A DNA stretch of 64,000 nucleotides from Candidatus Protochlamydia phocaeensis. GTDB taxonomy: Bacteria > Chlamydiota > Chlamydiia > Chlamydiales > Parachlamydiaceae. This document shows positions 8,085 through 17,271 of the stretch, piece by piece. Location: assembly GCF_001545115.1 (NCBI RefSeq), contig NZ_FCNU01000032.1, positions 1 through 64,000 of the forward strand, read 5' to 3'. The first letter of the stretch is position 1, and every line of letters starts with the position of its first letter. Under the pieces are notes generated by a model. That model was not told where the DNA came from. It ran no database searches and worked only from the letters and a program-made list of their open reading frames with translations. Made by a program: the position numbers and the translations under genes.

Positions 8085-9350
8085 ATGATCATTACGCTAC
8101 TTGCCGTTCTTTTAGCTGCCTTAACCGCTTTTTATTTTAATCACACTCCTATTACCCTTCCCTTAACTGGAATGGCTGTCTTGGCCGCTGTAGGGGGATC
8201 GCTTCAATTTCTTTTAGCAATTCTATTGAATAGCTTGATTCTATTTCCTTTAGAACAGCTGGAGCAAAAGCTTATTCCCAATTTAATGGAACTTTTCCGT
8301 CGCGACACCTCTTTGCGTATCGGCCGCGTGCTGCTTTTTCTTTTCCCTTTAATGTCTTATTTCATCGCTTTTCTTTTGCTGATTCCTGAAATGCCTTATA
8401 AACCATGGATTTTTCTCTTTTGGATCATCGCTTTCGGAGTGGGATTGGATCTATTGAAAAATAGCTGGCGAAGCATGCTTCACTTTCTTAATCCTTTTTA
8501 TTTGGTCAATCAATTTACCCATGAAGCGAAAAGGGCCATCCAGAATGAGAAAGATGATGAATTATGGAAATCGATAGACAACGTATCAGAGGTTGCTTTG
8601 CGGGCACTGGAAAAGAGCAAGATCGCACTAAGCACACAGACTCTGCAGGCTTTCCCGCCAATTATTCATGCTTTCTTTGCCTCCTCTAAAAGCATTAGCC
8701 GCATCAATATTGATAAAAAAGTCGAAAAAGAAACGGGAAGGGATGAAGCCAGCTATACCATTTTTTATTTGCTTCAGCGCCTCGAGCTTATCAATGACCG
8801 TGCCCTTCAGTTGCGCATAGAGACCGTCTGCCGGCAAATGGTCATGGTCATGGGGAAAATCATTGTCTATAGCGCCAAATACGACTTGTCCATGGTGAGC
8901 TTCCCCACTCACTTCCTAAGCAAGTTCGGCCTTAAAGCCCAGCAGCATCATTTTGGAGAAGTTGCCGATCTAACTACAAGCACGCTCCTGGAGATCGCCC
9001 GGACTATTTTAACCGAAATTGATATTACCTACGCCGAATTACAGGAGCCTTTTCAAGCAATCATCAATGGCCTGGATGCGATTGCCAAGGCAACATTCAA
9101 AAAAGACAAAAATACCAGCTTCCAAGTTTTAACCCATCCTTTCCACGATCTCAAAGCCTTGTTTCAAACTGAAAAAATGGCCCGCCATCCGGATACCCCC
9201 GTCATTTTGCAGGAAATCGACCGCGTCCTATCCGAGTTTGAAGCGCTAGAGCAAGTCGTACGCGCCATCCCCGCCATTCCCGACATAGAAGATGCAGGCT
9301 CACTTCCTCCCCTGCCGCCCGATACGTTCAATCCGGGCCCTGTAGGGTAA
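8085..9350 (+). CDS. multi-helix membrane protein, unknown
   Basis: A 421-residue protein, preceded by AAGGAA. Hydrophobic segments lie at about 1-20, 26-60, 82-108 and 110-128, so the N-terminal third sits in the inner membrane. The remaining ~290 residues are helical and soluble, with a proline-rich tail (SLPPLPPDTFNPGP). It has no enzymatic motif. It ends 10 bp from the convergent mgtE gene with no obvious terminator between. I do not recognise the family. Confidence 0.6.
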   Translation: MIITLLAVLLAALTAFYFNHTPITLPLTGMAVLAAVGGSLQFLLAILLNSLILFPLEQLEQKLIPNLMELFRRDTSLRIGRVLLFLFPLMSYFIAFLLLIPEMPYKPWIFLFWIIAFGVGLDLLKNSWRSMLHFLNPFYLVNQFTHEAKRAIQNEKDDELWKSIDNVSEVALRALEKSKIALSTQTLQAFPPIIHAFFASSKSISRINIDKKVEKETGRDEASYTIFYLLQRLELINDRALQLRIETVCRQMVMVMGKIIVYSAKYDLSMVSFPTHFLSKFGLKAQQHHFGEVADLTTSTLLEIARTILTEIDITYAELQEPFQAIINGLDAIAKATFKKDKNTSFQVLTHPFHDLKALFQTEKMARHPDTPVILQEIDRVLSEFEALEQVVRAIPAIPDIEDAGSLPPLPPDTFNPGPVG

Positions 9351-9360
9351 ACTAAGCTCT

Positions 9361-10737
9361 TTATAGGAGAGTGCCTTTTAAGACCATAAGAGCAATTAAG
9401 AAGTAGATGATGATGCCTGTGACATCAACAATGGTTGCTATAAAGGGAGCTGAGGATGTGGCAGGATCTGCTCCTGCCCGCCTTAAAATTAAAGGCAGCA
9501 TTGAACCTGCTAAGGTTCCCCATAAAACCACGCCAATCAAAGAAAAGCCTATTGTAATTGCGATCAAAGGCCAATGAATTCCATAAGTATTAAACATTAA
9601 GCTCCAAATCACCACTCTAATACAACCAATCGCACCTAAAACAGCGCCAAGAAAAAGACCGGACAAGATCTCACGTCTAGCCACTTTCCACCAATCACTT
9701 AGAAGAACTTCTCTAAGGGCCATGGCCCGAATCACGAGGGTAGAGGCTTGCGAGCCCGCATTGCCTCCACTTGAAATAATGAGCGGTAAAAAAAGAGCTA
9801 AGACAACGGCTTTAGAAAGTTCATCTTCAAAATACCCCATAGCTGTCGCTGTAAACATTTCTCCCAGGAAGAGGATGACAAGCCAGCCGGCCCGTTTCTT
9901 CATCAAATCTAAAAAAGGAGCCTGCATATAGGGTTCGTCCAACGCCTCCATTCCTCCGATTTTTTGAATATCTTTTGTGGCTTCTTGATTAGATAGCCTT
10001 AAAATATCATCGATAGTGACTATGCCGAGCAAAACGCCCTCTTTATTAATGACGGGAAGTGCATGACGATGATGCCGCCTAAAAACCTGGATCGCCTTCT
10101 CTTCACTATCATCAACCAATAAAGCAATAAATTGATTGTTTGCTATTTGTTGAACTTGATAATGCCGAGGAACAAACAAGAAATTTTTCAACTTGATATC
10201 GTCTAGCAGTTTTTCCTTTTCATCAACCACATAAATAATATCAATTGTTTCACTGTCATGCCCATACGCCTGAATATAATCAAGCACCCTTTCAATCGTC
10301 CAATCCATTCTAACGGAAAGAAAATCAGGAGTCATCAGACGTCCGACGCTTCCTGGCGGATAACCAAGTAGGGTCATCGCAAGGATACGCTCATCATAGG
10401 GCAAAAGTTTGATCCATTCATCGGCTGCAAGTTTAGGAAGACTCTGCAAAAAACTGGTGCGATCATCCGGAGAGAGCGATTTTAATAGGGCAATGACTTG
10501 CATGGCAGGCAAAACCGACACTAAATGTCTTTGCACATGCAGAGGCAAGAAATCGAATGTCTGTACAGCCAAAGCCGGTGAAAGAAAACTAAATAGAAAG
10601 GATTGATCACTTTCGGATTTATTTGAAATAATCTCGGCCAATTCAAAAGGAGAAAGAGAATTAAGCGCTTCCGTTAGTGCTTCGCTATCTCTCTCTTTAA
10701 TTAAACTATTGATAGAAGGATAAAGAGAGTTTTTCAT
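9361..10737 (-). CDS. mgtE: magnesium transporter MgtE
   Basis: A 458-residue Mg2+ channel. The order is an N-terminal MgtE superhelical domain (~20-125), a CBS pair (~130-255, with LPVINKEGVLLGIVTIDDIL), a plug helix, and five membrane helices (~285-458). The pore motif LPLIISSGGNAGSQASTLVIRA (~316-337) and the PFIATIVDVTGIIIYF helix near the C-terminus are diagnostic. The start codon directly abuts the stop of the upstream porin gene, so the two are translationally coupled. Mg2+ binding between the CBS and N domains is known to gate the channel. Confidence 0.95.
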   Translation of the reverse strand: MKNSLYPSINSLIKERDSEALTEALNSLSPFELAEIISNKSESDQSFLFSFLSPALAVQTFDFLPLHVQRHLVSVLPAMQVIALLKSLSPDDRTSFLQSLPKLAADEWIKLLPYDERILAMTLLGYPPGSVGRLMTPDFLSVRMDWTIERVLDYIQAYGHDSETIDIIYVVDEKEKLLDDIKLKNFLFVPRHYQVQQIANNQFIALLVDDSEEKAIQVFRRHHRHALPVINKEGVLLGIVTIDDILRLSNQEATKDIQKIGGMEALDEPYMQAPFLDLMKKRAGWLVILFLGEMFTATAMGYFEDELSKAVVLALFLPLIISSGGNAGSQASTLVIRAMALREVLLSDWWKVARREILSGLFLGAVLGAIGCIRVVIWSLMFNTYGIHWPLIAITIGFSLIGVVLWGTLAGSMLPLILRRAGADPATSSAPFIATIVDVTGIIIYFLIALMVLKGTLL

Positions 10738-12006
10738 TTAAAATGTTCGAATCGCTCCCACAATAACCTCTTGTGCTCCTAAATGGCGCTTTTTAGGGTG
10801 ATAAGAATGGTCGGGAACATCAAAATAAGCATGCCTAGCATTGGTACCGACATAAGAGATAAAGACATTGAGCCAAGCAAATTCTTGGGTCAGAGTGGCT
10901 CTCCAATCGGTATAGCTTAACTGTTCATAATTTCTAACTGTTTGATGCCCCACATGAACCAATAAAAAGAGCTTTCCGCCCTCCAGATAGGGGTAGCAGA
11001 CTTTCTCCAATAAATTAAAAGTTAAGTTAGCTTCAATATAATTGGATCCCCGCGAGCTTCCATTTGGCCGGCTAGCATGATTTTTTTTCCAATTGAAAGG
11101 AGGATTATCCGAACAAATGCCAAAATAATTCGTCAATGCCTGCCAATATTTCACACTGATCCACTTATAGGTCAATTCAACATACAGCTCTCCGGTATTA
11201 TAATGCACGCTATCAGCAGAAAACGTTTTGCCACCAGGATAATAATAGTAGATCAAGCCAACGTTGAAAGCTAAATCGGGAATCCGGCAAGGAAACATTT
11301 TGCCTTTGTAACCGCCATAGAAATCCCATTCCATGCTTGTATTATTATAAAAATTGGTTGTGCCATCCACATTTGAAGCCCACGTCCCTAAATAGCCGCC
11401 GCCTGCATGAGAATAATCAAAGCCTCCTTGAATGGCAGGCCGGCGCATCGTCTGGGAAATACCGCGAAATCGATAATCTGATACTAAACTGACATTTGCC
11501 GTAAAGGTATGAGGAGACTTAGGCTTTTCTTCTTCCTTCTTATCTTCTTTCTTATTGTTTTTGTCCTTCTTGGACTCTGCCTTTTGCTCGTTTTTATCCC
11601 CATCCTCTTCCTTGCCTGATTCTTTCTGCTGATTAGTATCTTGCTGATCAGCTTTCTCGCTCTCTTGAGCGGCATCTTGGGAGGGAGTCGACTTCTTTTC
11701 TTGATCGGCTAGCTGGCCATTTCCATACCTAACGGCATTCGGCTTGCTGGCCTCTTTAGAAGGAGTCGATTTCTTATCTTGATTGCTGGTATTGCTATTT
11801 GCTCGGGCTGCCTCTTCGGCATAGTCGGTATAATACGGATTTCCCCCTTGTTGTTCGGGATAATAGGGATTGCCTTGGCTGCTTGGATCGGAATAATAGG
11901 GATTGCTCTGCTCCGGATAGGAATAGAAAGAATAATTATCTTGGCTGGATTGAACCGGTTCCCCTCTGCAGATGCAAAGCAAAGCTAACACCGCATATCT
12001 TTTCAT
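10738..12006 (-). CDS. TorF/Gcw_chp-type putative porin with charged linker
   Basis: A 422-residue exported protein. The N-terminus MKRYAVLALLCICRGEPVQS looks like a signal or lipoprotein-like leader. Residues ~22-75 are Tyr/Pro/Ser/Gln-rich with repeated NPYY units. Residues ~80-170 are a highly charged Lys/Glu/Asp/Ser linker. From ~172 to the end there is a beta-barrel of the Gcw_chp family (PF09694 type): VSLVSDYRFRGISQTMRRPA, then repeated aromatic strands. It sits 9 bp after kdpD and abuts mgtE, so it is co-transcribed with K+ and Mg2+ uptake and may admit ions through the outer membrane. The low-complexity linker is unusual for this family. Confidence 0.75.
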   Translation of the reverse strand: MKRYAVLALLCICRGEPVQSSQDNYSFYSYPEQSNPYYSDPSSQGNPYYPEQQGGNPYYTDYAEEAARANSNTSNQDKKSTPSKEASKPNAVRYGNGQLADQEKKSTPSQDAAQESEKADQQDTNQQKESGKEEDGDKNEQKAESKKDKNNKKEDKKEEEKPKSPHTFTANVSLVSDYRFRGISQTMRRPAIQGGFDYSHAGGGYLGTWASNVDGTTNFYNNTSMEWDFYGGYKGKMFPCRIPDLAFNVGLIYYYYPGGKTFSADSVHYNTGELYVELTYKWISVKYWQALTNYFGICSDNPPFNWKKNHASRPNGSSRGSNYIEANLTFNLLEKVCYPYLEGGKLFLLVHVGHQTVRNYEQLSYTDWRATLTQEFAWLNVFISYVGTNARHAYFDVPDHSYHPKKRHLGAQEVIVGAIRTF

Positions 12007-12015
12007 TTTTTTCTC

Positions 12016-14649
12016 CTAGGAAATAGGTAAAATAAGGGAAAACTCGGTTCCTTTAATTTCCCGGTTTTTAACCTCAATTTTCCCCTGATGAATATCCACA
12101 ACGGCTTTTACAATGGCAAGGCCCAGCCCAAGCCCCTTTGCGCTCTCCGAAGCTTGATAAAATTTATTGAAGATGAGGGGCAAAATAGCTTCTGGAATAC
12201 CCGGCCCTTCATCGAGAACAGACAGCCGAAAGCTGCTCTCGCTAACCTCAAGGTTAATACAGATGGGAGCAGAAGGCTCTGAATATTCCAAAGCATTTAA
12301 AATCAAATTTTTTAAAGCGAGTCTCAGCAAATTAAAGTCAAACGGCAAAAAAAGTGTCTCGGAAGGAATTTGCACTTCGATTGGATGGCCGTTCATGAAG
12401 GGCTTGACATCGCCAAGGCTTTTATCTACTAAATCTTTAATCGAATTTGGTTTGCGCTCAAAATGCACAAAGCCTGATTCCAATTCGGAGACGGTAATGA
12501 CATTATCAAGGGTCAGCTTGAAATTAAAAATAAATTGCTCCATTTGACGAGCCAGCAAGCGAATATGCGGATCAGCGCTGTCCTGCTGGATTTGTTGGTT
12601 GATTTTTAAAATCCCTTCTAGCGGGAAATAAAAACTGCGGTTTACCGAGTGGAAAATAGATTGATGCATCCGCTCGATCTGCCTGCTATAGTCTTGCCGC
12701 CGCACGCGCTCTTCAAAAATAGAACGCTCTAAATAAATACCTAGCTGCTGAGCCACTGTTTGGAGGAAATTGATCTCGTCGGTTGAAAGGGGGCGCTCTC
12801 TGCTTGGAAAGTAGACCAATACCCCAACGGTTGCTTTGAAAAATTTAATAGGGAAATACATTCCAGCCGAAGAAGGAAGCGTATCTGTCGACCATCCTCC
12901 GATTTTGCCATTTTGAAAAACCCAAATGGCAGCCACTTTTTCCTTTTCTGTATTTAAAAGAGGCAATTGACTGTCAAAGATTAATTGATTATCCGGACTT
13001 TTAATTAAAATATCGAATTTTCCCGGAAAGTGGTGCTCTAAGTGAGAAGCCACATTTAAGCGCAAATACTGAACATTGGTGGCATTGGCAATTTCGCGCT
13101 CAATCTCGTAAAGCCGTTCCATGGTTTCTTCGCGCTTGCTCAAAAATTGCTCTTGTTCACGCATGCGACTGGTAATAGTTCCCAAGACGGCCGCTATAAA
13201 AAAATAAGAAACCAATAACGCCGCATCTTCCGTATCGAAAATCCATGGAGTGAAAATAGGAGGAATAAAGAGCAAGTCCCAGCAGATCGCGCTTAAAACA
13301 GCCGCCAAAAAAATAGGCCCCCTTCCAACAAAGAAGCTCAAGATTAAAAGACTGAATAAGAATATAAATCCCACTAATTTATAACCAATTAGCGGACTCA
13401 CAAGCAATCCAATCAGAGTGGATACAGCCCCAAATGCCAACACTAATCCATACGCTTTCAAGGAACCCGAGAATTGATAGATTTGGGAAAAGGAGCGTTG
13501 GTAAATATGAGTCAGCTTATCCTGCCTCATAATGACAAGATCGATCTGTTTATTTTCATTTTCCAACCGATCAATAAAACTGCCTTGGAAGAGATTGGCA
13601 AAGAATCCTTTTTTTGCAGGCGGCCGCCCAATGACAATTCGCGTAATATCTCTTTGGCCCGCAATTCTTTGCAAAGCGGCCGCTACATCTAAATCATGCG
13701 TGGTAATGACTTCGGCGCCGAGTTCGCGCGCTAAATTAAGATGCCTGTTCAATCTAATTTGATCTTGATCGCTTAACGTCTGCCCCATATCGACATAAAC
13801 AGCAATCCAGGGCGCATCCAATTCGAATGCCAGGCGCCTTGCTGCACGGATAAGTCCTTCCGATGAAGGGCTGGAGCTGATTGCCACCATGAGCCGCTCC
13901 CGCGTTTTCCATCCCTTCCCTTGAAGAATGCCATGCAAATCGTGATCGACTTTTTCCGCTGTAAAGCGGAGCGCAATTTCGCGAAGAGCCATTAAATTCT
14001 CTTCTTTGAAGAAATTTTCTGCCGCTCGCTTCGATTGATCGCCTAAATAGACTTTTCCTTCGTTTAACCGTCTGAGAAGATCTGGAGGAGGAAGATCGAT
14101 CAATTCAATCGAACTGGCCCTTTCTAAGATAAGATCCGGAACTGTTTCGCGCACTTGAATACCGGTCAAACTTTCTACCAGATCTTTTCGACTCTCTATA
14201 TGCTGAACATTTAAAGTCGTGTAAACATTGATGCCGGCATCCAAAATTTCAATGACATCTTGCCAGCGCTTGGAGTGCTTGGAACCGGGAACATTGGTAT
14301 GCGCCAGTTCGTCAACTAAAACCAGATCGGGCCTAGAGCGCAGAATGGTCTCTAAATCCATTTCTTCAAAAACGGTTTCTTTATACTTCACCCATTTCTC
14401 GGGAATGAGAGGAAGCCCTTGTAATAAAGCCTCCGTCTCCTTTCTTCCATGCGTATTGATAACGCCAATGACAACTCGATTCCCCTCTTTTAATTTTTGT
14501 TGGGCGGCTTCCAACATGGCATAAGTCTTGCCGACTCCGGCTGCCATTCCAAAAAAGATTTTGAGTTGACCTAAGTTCTTTTGCTCCTCCTCTTTTTGAA
14601 TGGCTTTTAAGAGCTCATCCGGATTGGGTTTGTCCTCATCTTCGTTCAT
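12016..14649 (-). CDS. kdpD: KdpD-type K+ sensor kinase with degenerate H-box
   Basis: An 877-residue sensor of K+ limitation. Domains: KdpD P-loop domain (Walker A GMAAGVGKTYAML, 34-46; Walker B LVLVDELAHTNVPGSKHSKRWQDV, within 109-132), Usp-like domain (~250-375), four membrane helices (DUF4118, ~395-495), GAF-like region (~520-640), then DHp and HATPase. The ATPase boxes are intact: NLILNALEYS (781-790), LDEGPGIPE (812-820), GLGLGLAIVKAV (839-850). The usual H-D-L-R-T-P-L phospho-acceptor box reads R671-S-F-Y-F-P676-L, with Arg where His is expected; the nearest His is H667. It overlaps kdpC by 14 bp. No kdpE response regulator follows. Confidence 0.92.
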   Translation of the reverse strand: MNEDEDKPNPDELLKAIQKEEEQKNLGQLKIFFGMAAGVGKTYAMLEAAQQKLKEGNRVVIGVINTHGRKETEALLQGLPLIPEKWVKYKETVFEEMDLETILRSRPDLVLVDELAHTNVPGSKHSKRWQDVIEILDAGINVYTTLNVQHIESRKDLVESLTGIQVRETVPDLILERASSIELIDLPPPDLLRRLNEGKVYLGDQSKRAAENFFKEENLMALREIALRFTAEKVDHDLHGILQGKGWKTRERLMVAISSSPSSEGLIRAARRLAFELDAPWIAVYVDMGQTLSDQDQIRLNRHLNLARELGAEVITTHDLDVAAALQRIAGQRDITRIVIGRPPAKKGFFANLFQGSFIDRLENENKQIDLVIMRQDKLTHIYQRSFSQIYQFSGSLKAYGLVLAFGAVSTLIGLLVSPLIGYKLVGFIFLFSLLILSFFVGRGPIFLAAVLSAICWDLLFIPPIFTPWIFDTEDAALLVSYFFIAAVLGTITSRMREQEQFLSKREETMERLYEIEREIANATNVQYLRLNVASHLEHHFPGKFDILIKSPDNQLIFDSQLPLLNTEKEKVAAIWVFQNGKIGGWSTDTLPSSAGMYFPIKFFKATVGVLVYFPSRERPLSTDEINFLQTVAQQLGIYLERSIFEERVRRQDYSRQIERMHQSIFHSVNRSFYFPLEGILKINQQIQQDSADPHIRLLARQMEQFIFNFKLTLDNVITVSELESGFVHFERKPNSIKDLVDKSLGDVKPFMNGHPIEVQIPSETLFLPFDFNLLRLALKNLILNALEYSEPSAPICINLEVSESSFRLSVLDEGPGIPEAILPLIFNKFYQASESAKGLGLGLAIVKAVVDIHQGKIEVKNREIKGTEFSLILPIS

Positions 14650-15181
14650 TGTCTAAAGCCTGATTGAGAAGTAAAACGTTGACGTAACGCGGGCCGAATA
14701 GACCGAGCTGGCGCCCTTCCGTCAATGAATCGACGAGTTTTTTTAATTCGCTTTCAGAAATTGAACGCGCTTTAGCCACCCTGGGTATTTGATAATAAGC
14801 AGTCTGCAAACTAATATGAGGGTCAAGCCCGCTTCCCGAAGCGTACAGAAGTTCGGAGGGCGTATCCTGTCCGAATTTTCTCTTTCTTTCTTCAACCGCT
14901 TCTTTGAGTTTTTGGCTAGTTGGCCCCAAATTACTTCCACCCGATGGCTTCATGGCATCATAATCAATTGCGGATGGGCGCGGCCAAAAATAACGGTCTT
15001 GTGCCATCTGTTGGGCAATTAAACGAGAGCCTATGATCTGATTGCCTTGCTTGACCAAGCTTCCATTGGCCAGACCTGGCATGATCAGCTGTACGACCAG
15101 CGTAACAAAAAGCGGGTAAACAAGGCCCAGTAGCACCGTCATCCAAATGAAGAGTTTAAGAGCTGTTTTAAAGGCATTCAT
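14636..15181 (-). CDS. kdpC: K+-transporting ATPase subunit C
   Basis: A 181-residue subunit of the KdpFABC high-affinity K+ pump. One N-terminal transmembrane helix (~8-34, LFIWMTVLLGLVYPLFVTLV) is followed by a periplasmic domain with the family motifs GSRLIAQQ, YFWPRPSAIDYDA, GGSNLGPTS and SGSGLDPHIS. KdpC stabilises the KdpB ATPase and enhances ATP binding. Its start overlaps the kdpB stop and its end overlaps kdpD. Length is typical (~190). Confidence 0.95.
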   Translation of the reverse strand: MNAFKTALKLFIWMTVLLGLVYPLFVTLVVQLIMPGLANGSLVKQGNQIIGSRLIAQQMAQDRYFWPRPSAIDYDAMKPSGGSNLGPTSQKLKEAVEERKRKFGQDTPSELLYASGSGLDPHISLQTAYYQIPRVAKARSISESELKKLVDSLTEGRQLGLFGPRYVNVLLLNQALDNERR

Positions 15182-17256
15182 TAGATTAGTCCTATTGAAG
15201 TCATCAAAAGATCGATGAGCTTGATTCCAATAAACGGAGCAACTACTCCTCCCACACCATAAATGAGCAAATTGTGCCGTAAAATTTGAGAGGCCGGCTG
15301 CGGCCGGTAAGGAATCCCGCGCAAAGCCAGAGGGATGAGCACCACAATGATGAGGGCATTAAAAATGACAGCGCTTAAAATGGCGCTCTCGGGAGAAGCC
15401 AATCCCATGATATTCAAATGATTTAACGGCCCCTTTTGCCCCGAAACCGCATAAAGCGTCCCAAAAAGGGCAGGAATGATGGCAAAATATTTGGCCACGT
15501 CGTTGGCAATGCTAAACGTCGTCAAGGCACCCCTTGTCATCAAAAGCTGTTTGCCAATTTCAACGATATCCAGCAATTTAGTGGGATTGCTATCTAAATC
15601 CACCATATTGCCTGCTTCTCGAGAAGCCTGCGTTCCCGTATTCATCGCCACTCCGACATCTGCTTGGGCAAGAGCGGGGGCATCATTTGTCCCGTCTCCC
15701 GTCATGGCAATCAAGTGCCCCTTTCTTTGTTCTTCACGGATGCGGGCAAGCTTCATTTCAGGAGTCGCTTGCGCAACAAAATCGTCCACTCCCGCTTCCG
15801 CCGCAATGGCGCCAGCGGTTAAGGGATTGTCCCCTGTAACCATAAGCGTTTTAATTCCCACTTTGCGCATTTCCATAAAGCGTTCTTTGATTCCTCCCTT
15901 GATGATATCCTTCAAGTGAATGATGCCCACGACACGGTTGCCATCGGAAACAAGTAGAGGAGTCCCCCCTTTATTGGAAATAGGCTCGATTGCGGTATAT
16001 AATTGCTGCGGAAATGCGCCGCCTAAACTTTGGACATGTTTTTGAATAGCGTCAGCAGCCCCTTTGCGAATCATGCGAACGGGATTTCCCTGTTCATCCA
16101 GAAAATCCATTCCACTCATTCTAGTTTGAGCAGAAAAAGGGACAAAGCGTGTAGAGGCCGGATGCAATGTTTCTGCTCGCAAGTTAAACTTATTTTTGGC
16201 CAAAACGACAATCGAGCGTCCTTCCGGCGTTTCATCAGACAAAGAAGCCAACTGAGCAATTTGGGCAAACTCTTTTTCATCCATATTGGGCACCGGCAAA
16301 AACTCCGTGGCCATGCGGTTGCCAAGCGTAATTGTGCCGGTTTTATCTAAGATGAGCAAATCGATGTCTCCCGCTGCTTCAACCGATCGACCGCTCTTGG
16401 CAATGACATTGCGTTGGATCAAGCGATCCATTCCGGCAATGCCAATGGCACTAAGCAAAGCGCTAATAGTAGTGGGAATCAGGCAAACCAGAAGCGCAAT
16501 AAGGACCGGAAGCGTGACAAGACCGGATAAGTCTTGATGGGCCGCCTGGCCACTGTAATCGGCAAAAGGCTTGAGAGACATCACAGTGAGCAAGAAAATA
16601 AGCGTTAAGGCGGAAAGCACTATATTCAAGGCAATTTCGTTCGGCGTCTTTTGTCTTTTGGCCCCTTCAATCAAGCCGATCATGCGATCCAAGAAGCTAT
16701 GTCCGCGCTCGGATGTGATTTCGATGACGATGCGGTCGCTGACAATGCGCGTTCCCGCCGTCACAGCACTGCGATCCCCTCCGCTTTCGCGGATGACAGG
16801 CGCAGACTCTCCCGTTATAGCCGATTCATCCACTGTAGCAATACCTTCAATGACATCTCCGTCTGCAGGGATGATATCCCCCACTTCGCAAACAATGCGG
16901 TCCCCTTTCTTTAAATCCAATGCCGAAATGGAAATTTCTTTTCCATTAACCAATTTTTTGGCATAGGCTTCTTGCTGTGTTTTTCGCAAGCTTGCTGCTT
17001 GGGCTTTCCCACGGCTTTCAGCAATGGCGCTTGCAAAATTGGCAAATAAAACCGTAAACCACAGCCAAAGGGAAATCTGAATATTGAAGCTGGAAGGACT
17101 GAAAAAAGTTAAAAGAGTTGTGGCAATCGCTCCTAAATAAGTCACAAACATAACGGGATTGTGAAATTGCGTTTGCGGATTCAATTTGATAAAAGAGTCT
17201 TTTAAAGCCTCAAGAACTAATTCGGTTCGGAGAATGCCTTTTCTTTTATGTTGCAT
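15181..17256 (-). CDS. kdpB: K+-transporting P-type ATPase subunit B
   Basis: A 691-residue catalytic P-type ATPase of the Kdp complex. It carries the phosphorylation motif [10 protein letters not shown] (~304-313), the TGES dephosphorylation loop (~158-161), [21 protein letters not shown], and the hinge motif [21 protein letters not shown]. The Kdp-specific tail [26 protein letters not shown] is present. The N-terminal ~20 residues are polar, as in other KdpB. Length is standard (~682). It lies 15 bp after kdpA within the kdpFABCD operon. Confidence 0.97.
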   Translation of the reverse strand: MQHKRKGILRTELVLEALKDSFIKLNPQTQFHNPVMFVTYLGAIATTLLTFFSPSSFNIQISLWLWFTVLFANFASAIAESRGKAQAASLRKTQQEAYAKKLVNGKEISISALDLKKGDRIVCEVGDIIPADGDVIEGIATVDESAITGESAPVIRESGGDRSAVTAGTRIVSDRIVIEITSERGHSFLDRMIGLIEGAKRQKTPNEIALNIVLSALTLIFLLTVMSLKPFADYSGQAAHQDLSGLVTLPVLIALLVCLIPTTISALLSAIGIAGMDRLIQRNVIAKSGRSVEAAGDIDLLILDKTGTITLGNRMATEFLPVPNMDEKEFAQIAQLASLSDETPEGRSIVVLAKNKFNLRAETLHPASTRFVPFSAQTRMSGMDFLDEQGNPVRMIRKGAADAIQKHVQSLGGAFPQQLYTAIEPISNKGGTPLLVSDGNRVVGIIHLKDIIKGGIKERFMEMRKVGIKTLMVTGDNPLTAGAIAAEAGVDDFVAQATPEMKLARIREEQRKGHLIAMTGDGTNDAPALAQADVGVAMNTGTQASREAGNMVDLDSNPTKLLDIVEIGKQLLMTRGALTTFSIANDVAKYFAIIPALFGTLYAVSGQKGPLNHLNIMGLASPESAILSAVIFNALIIVVLIPLALRGIPYRPQPASQILRHNLLIYGVGGVVAPFIGIKLIDLLMTSIGLI

Positions 17257-17271
17257 GGAAGTCCTCTTTCG

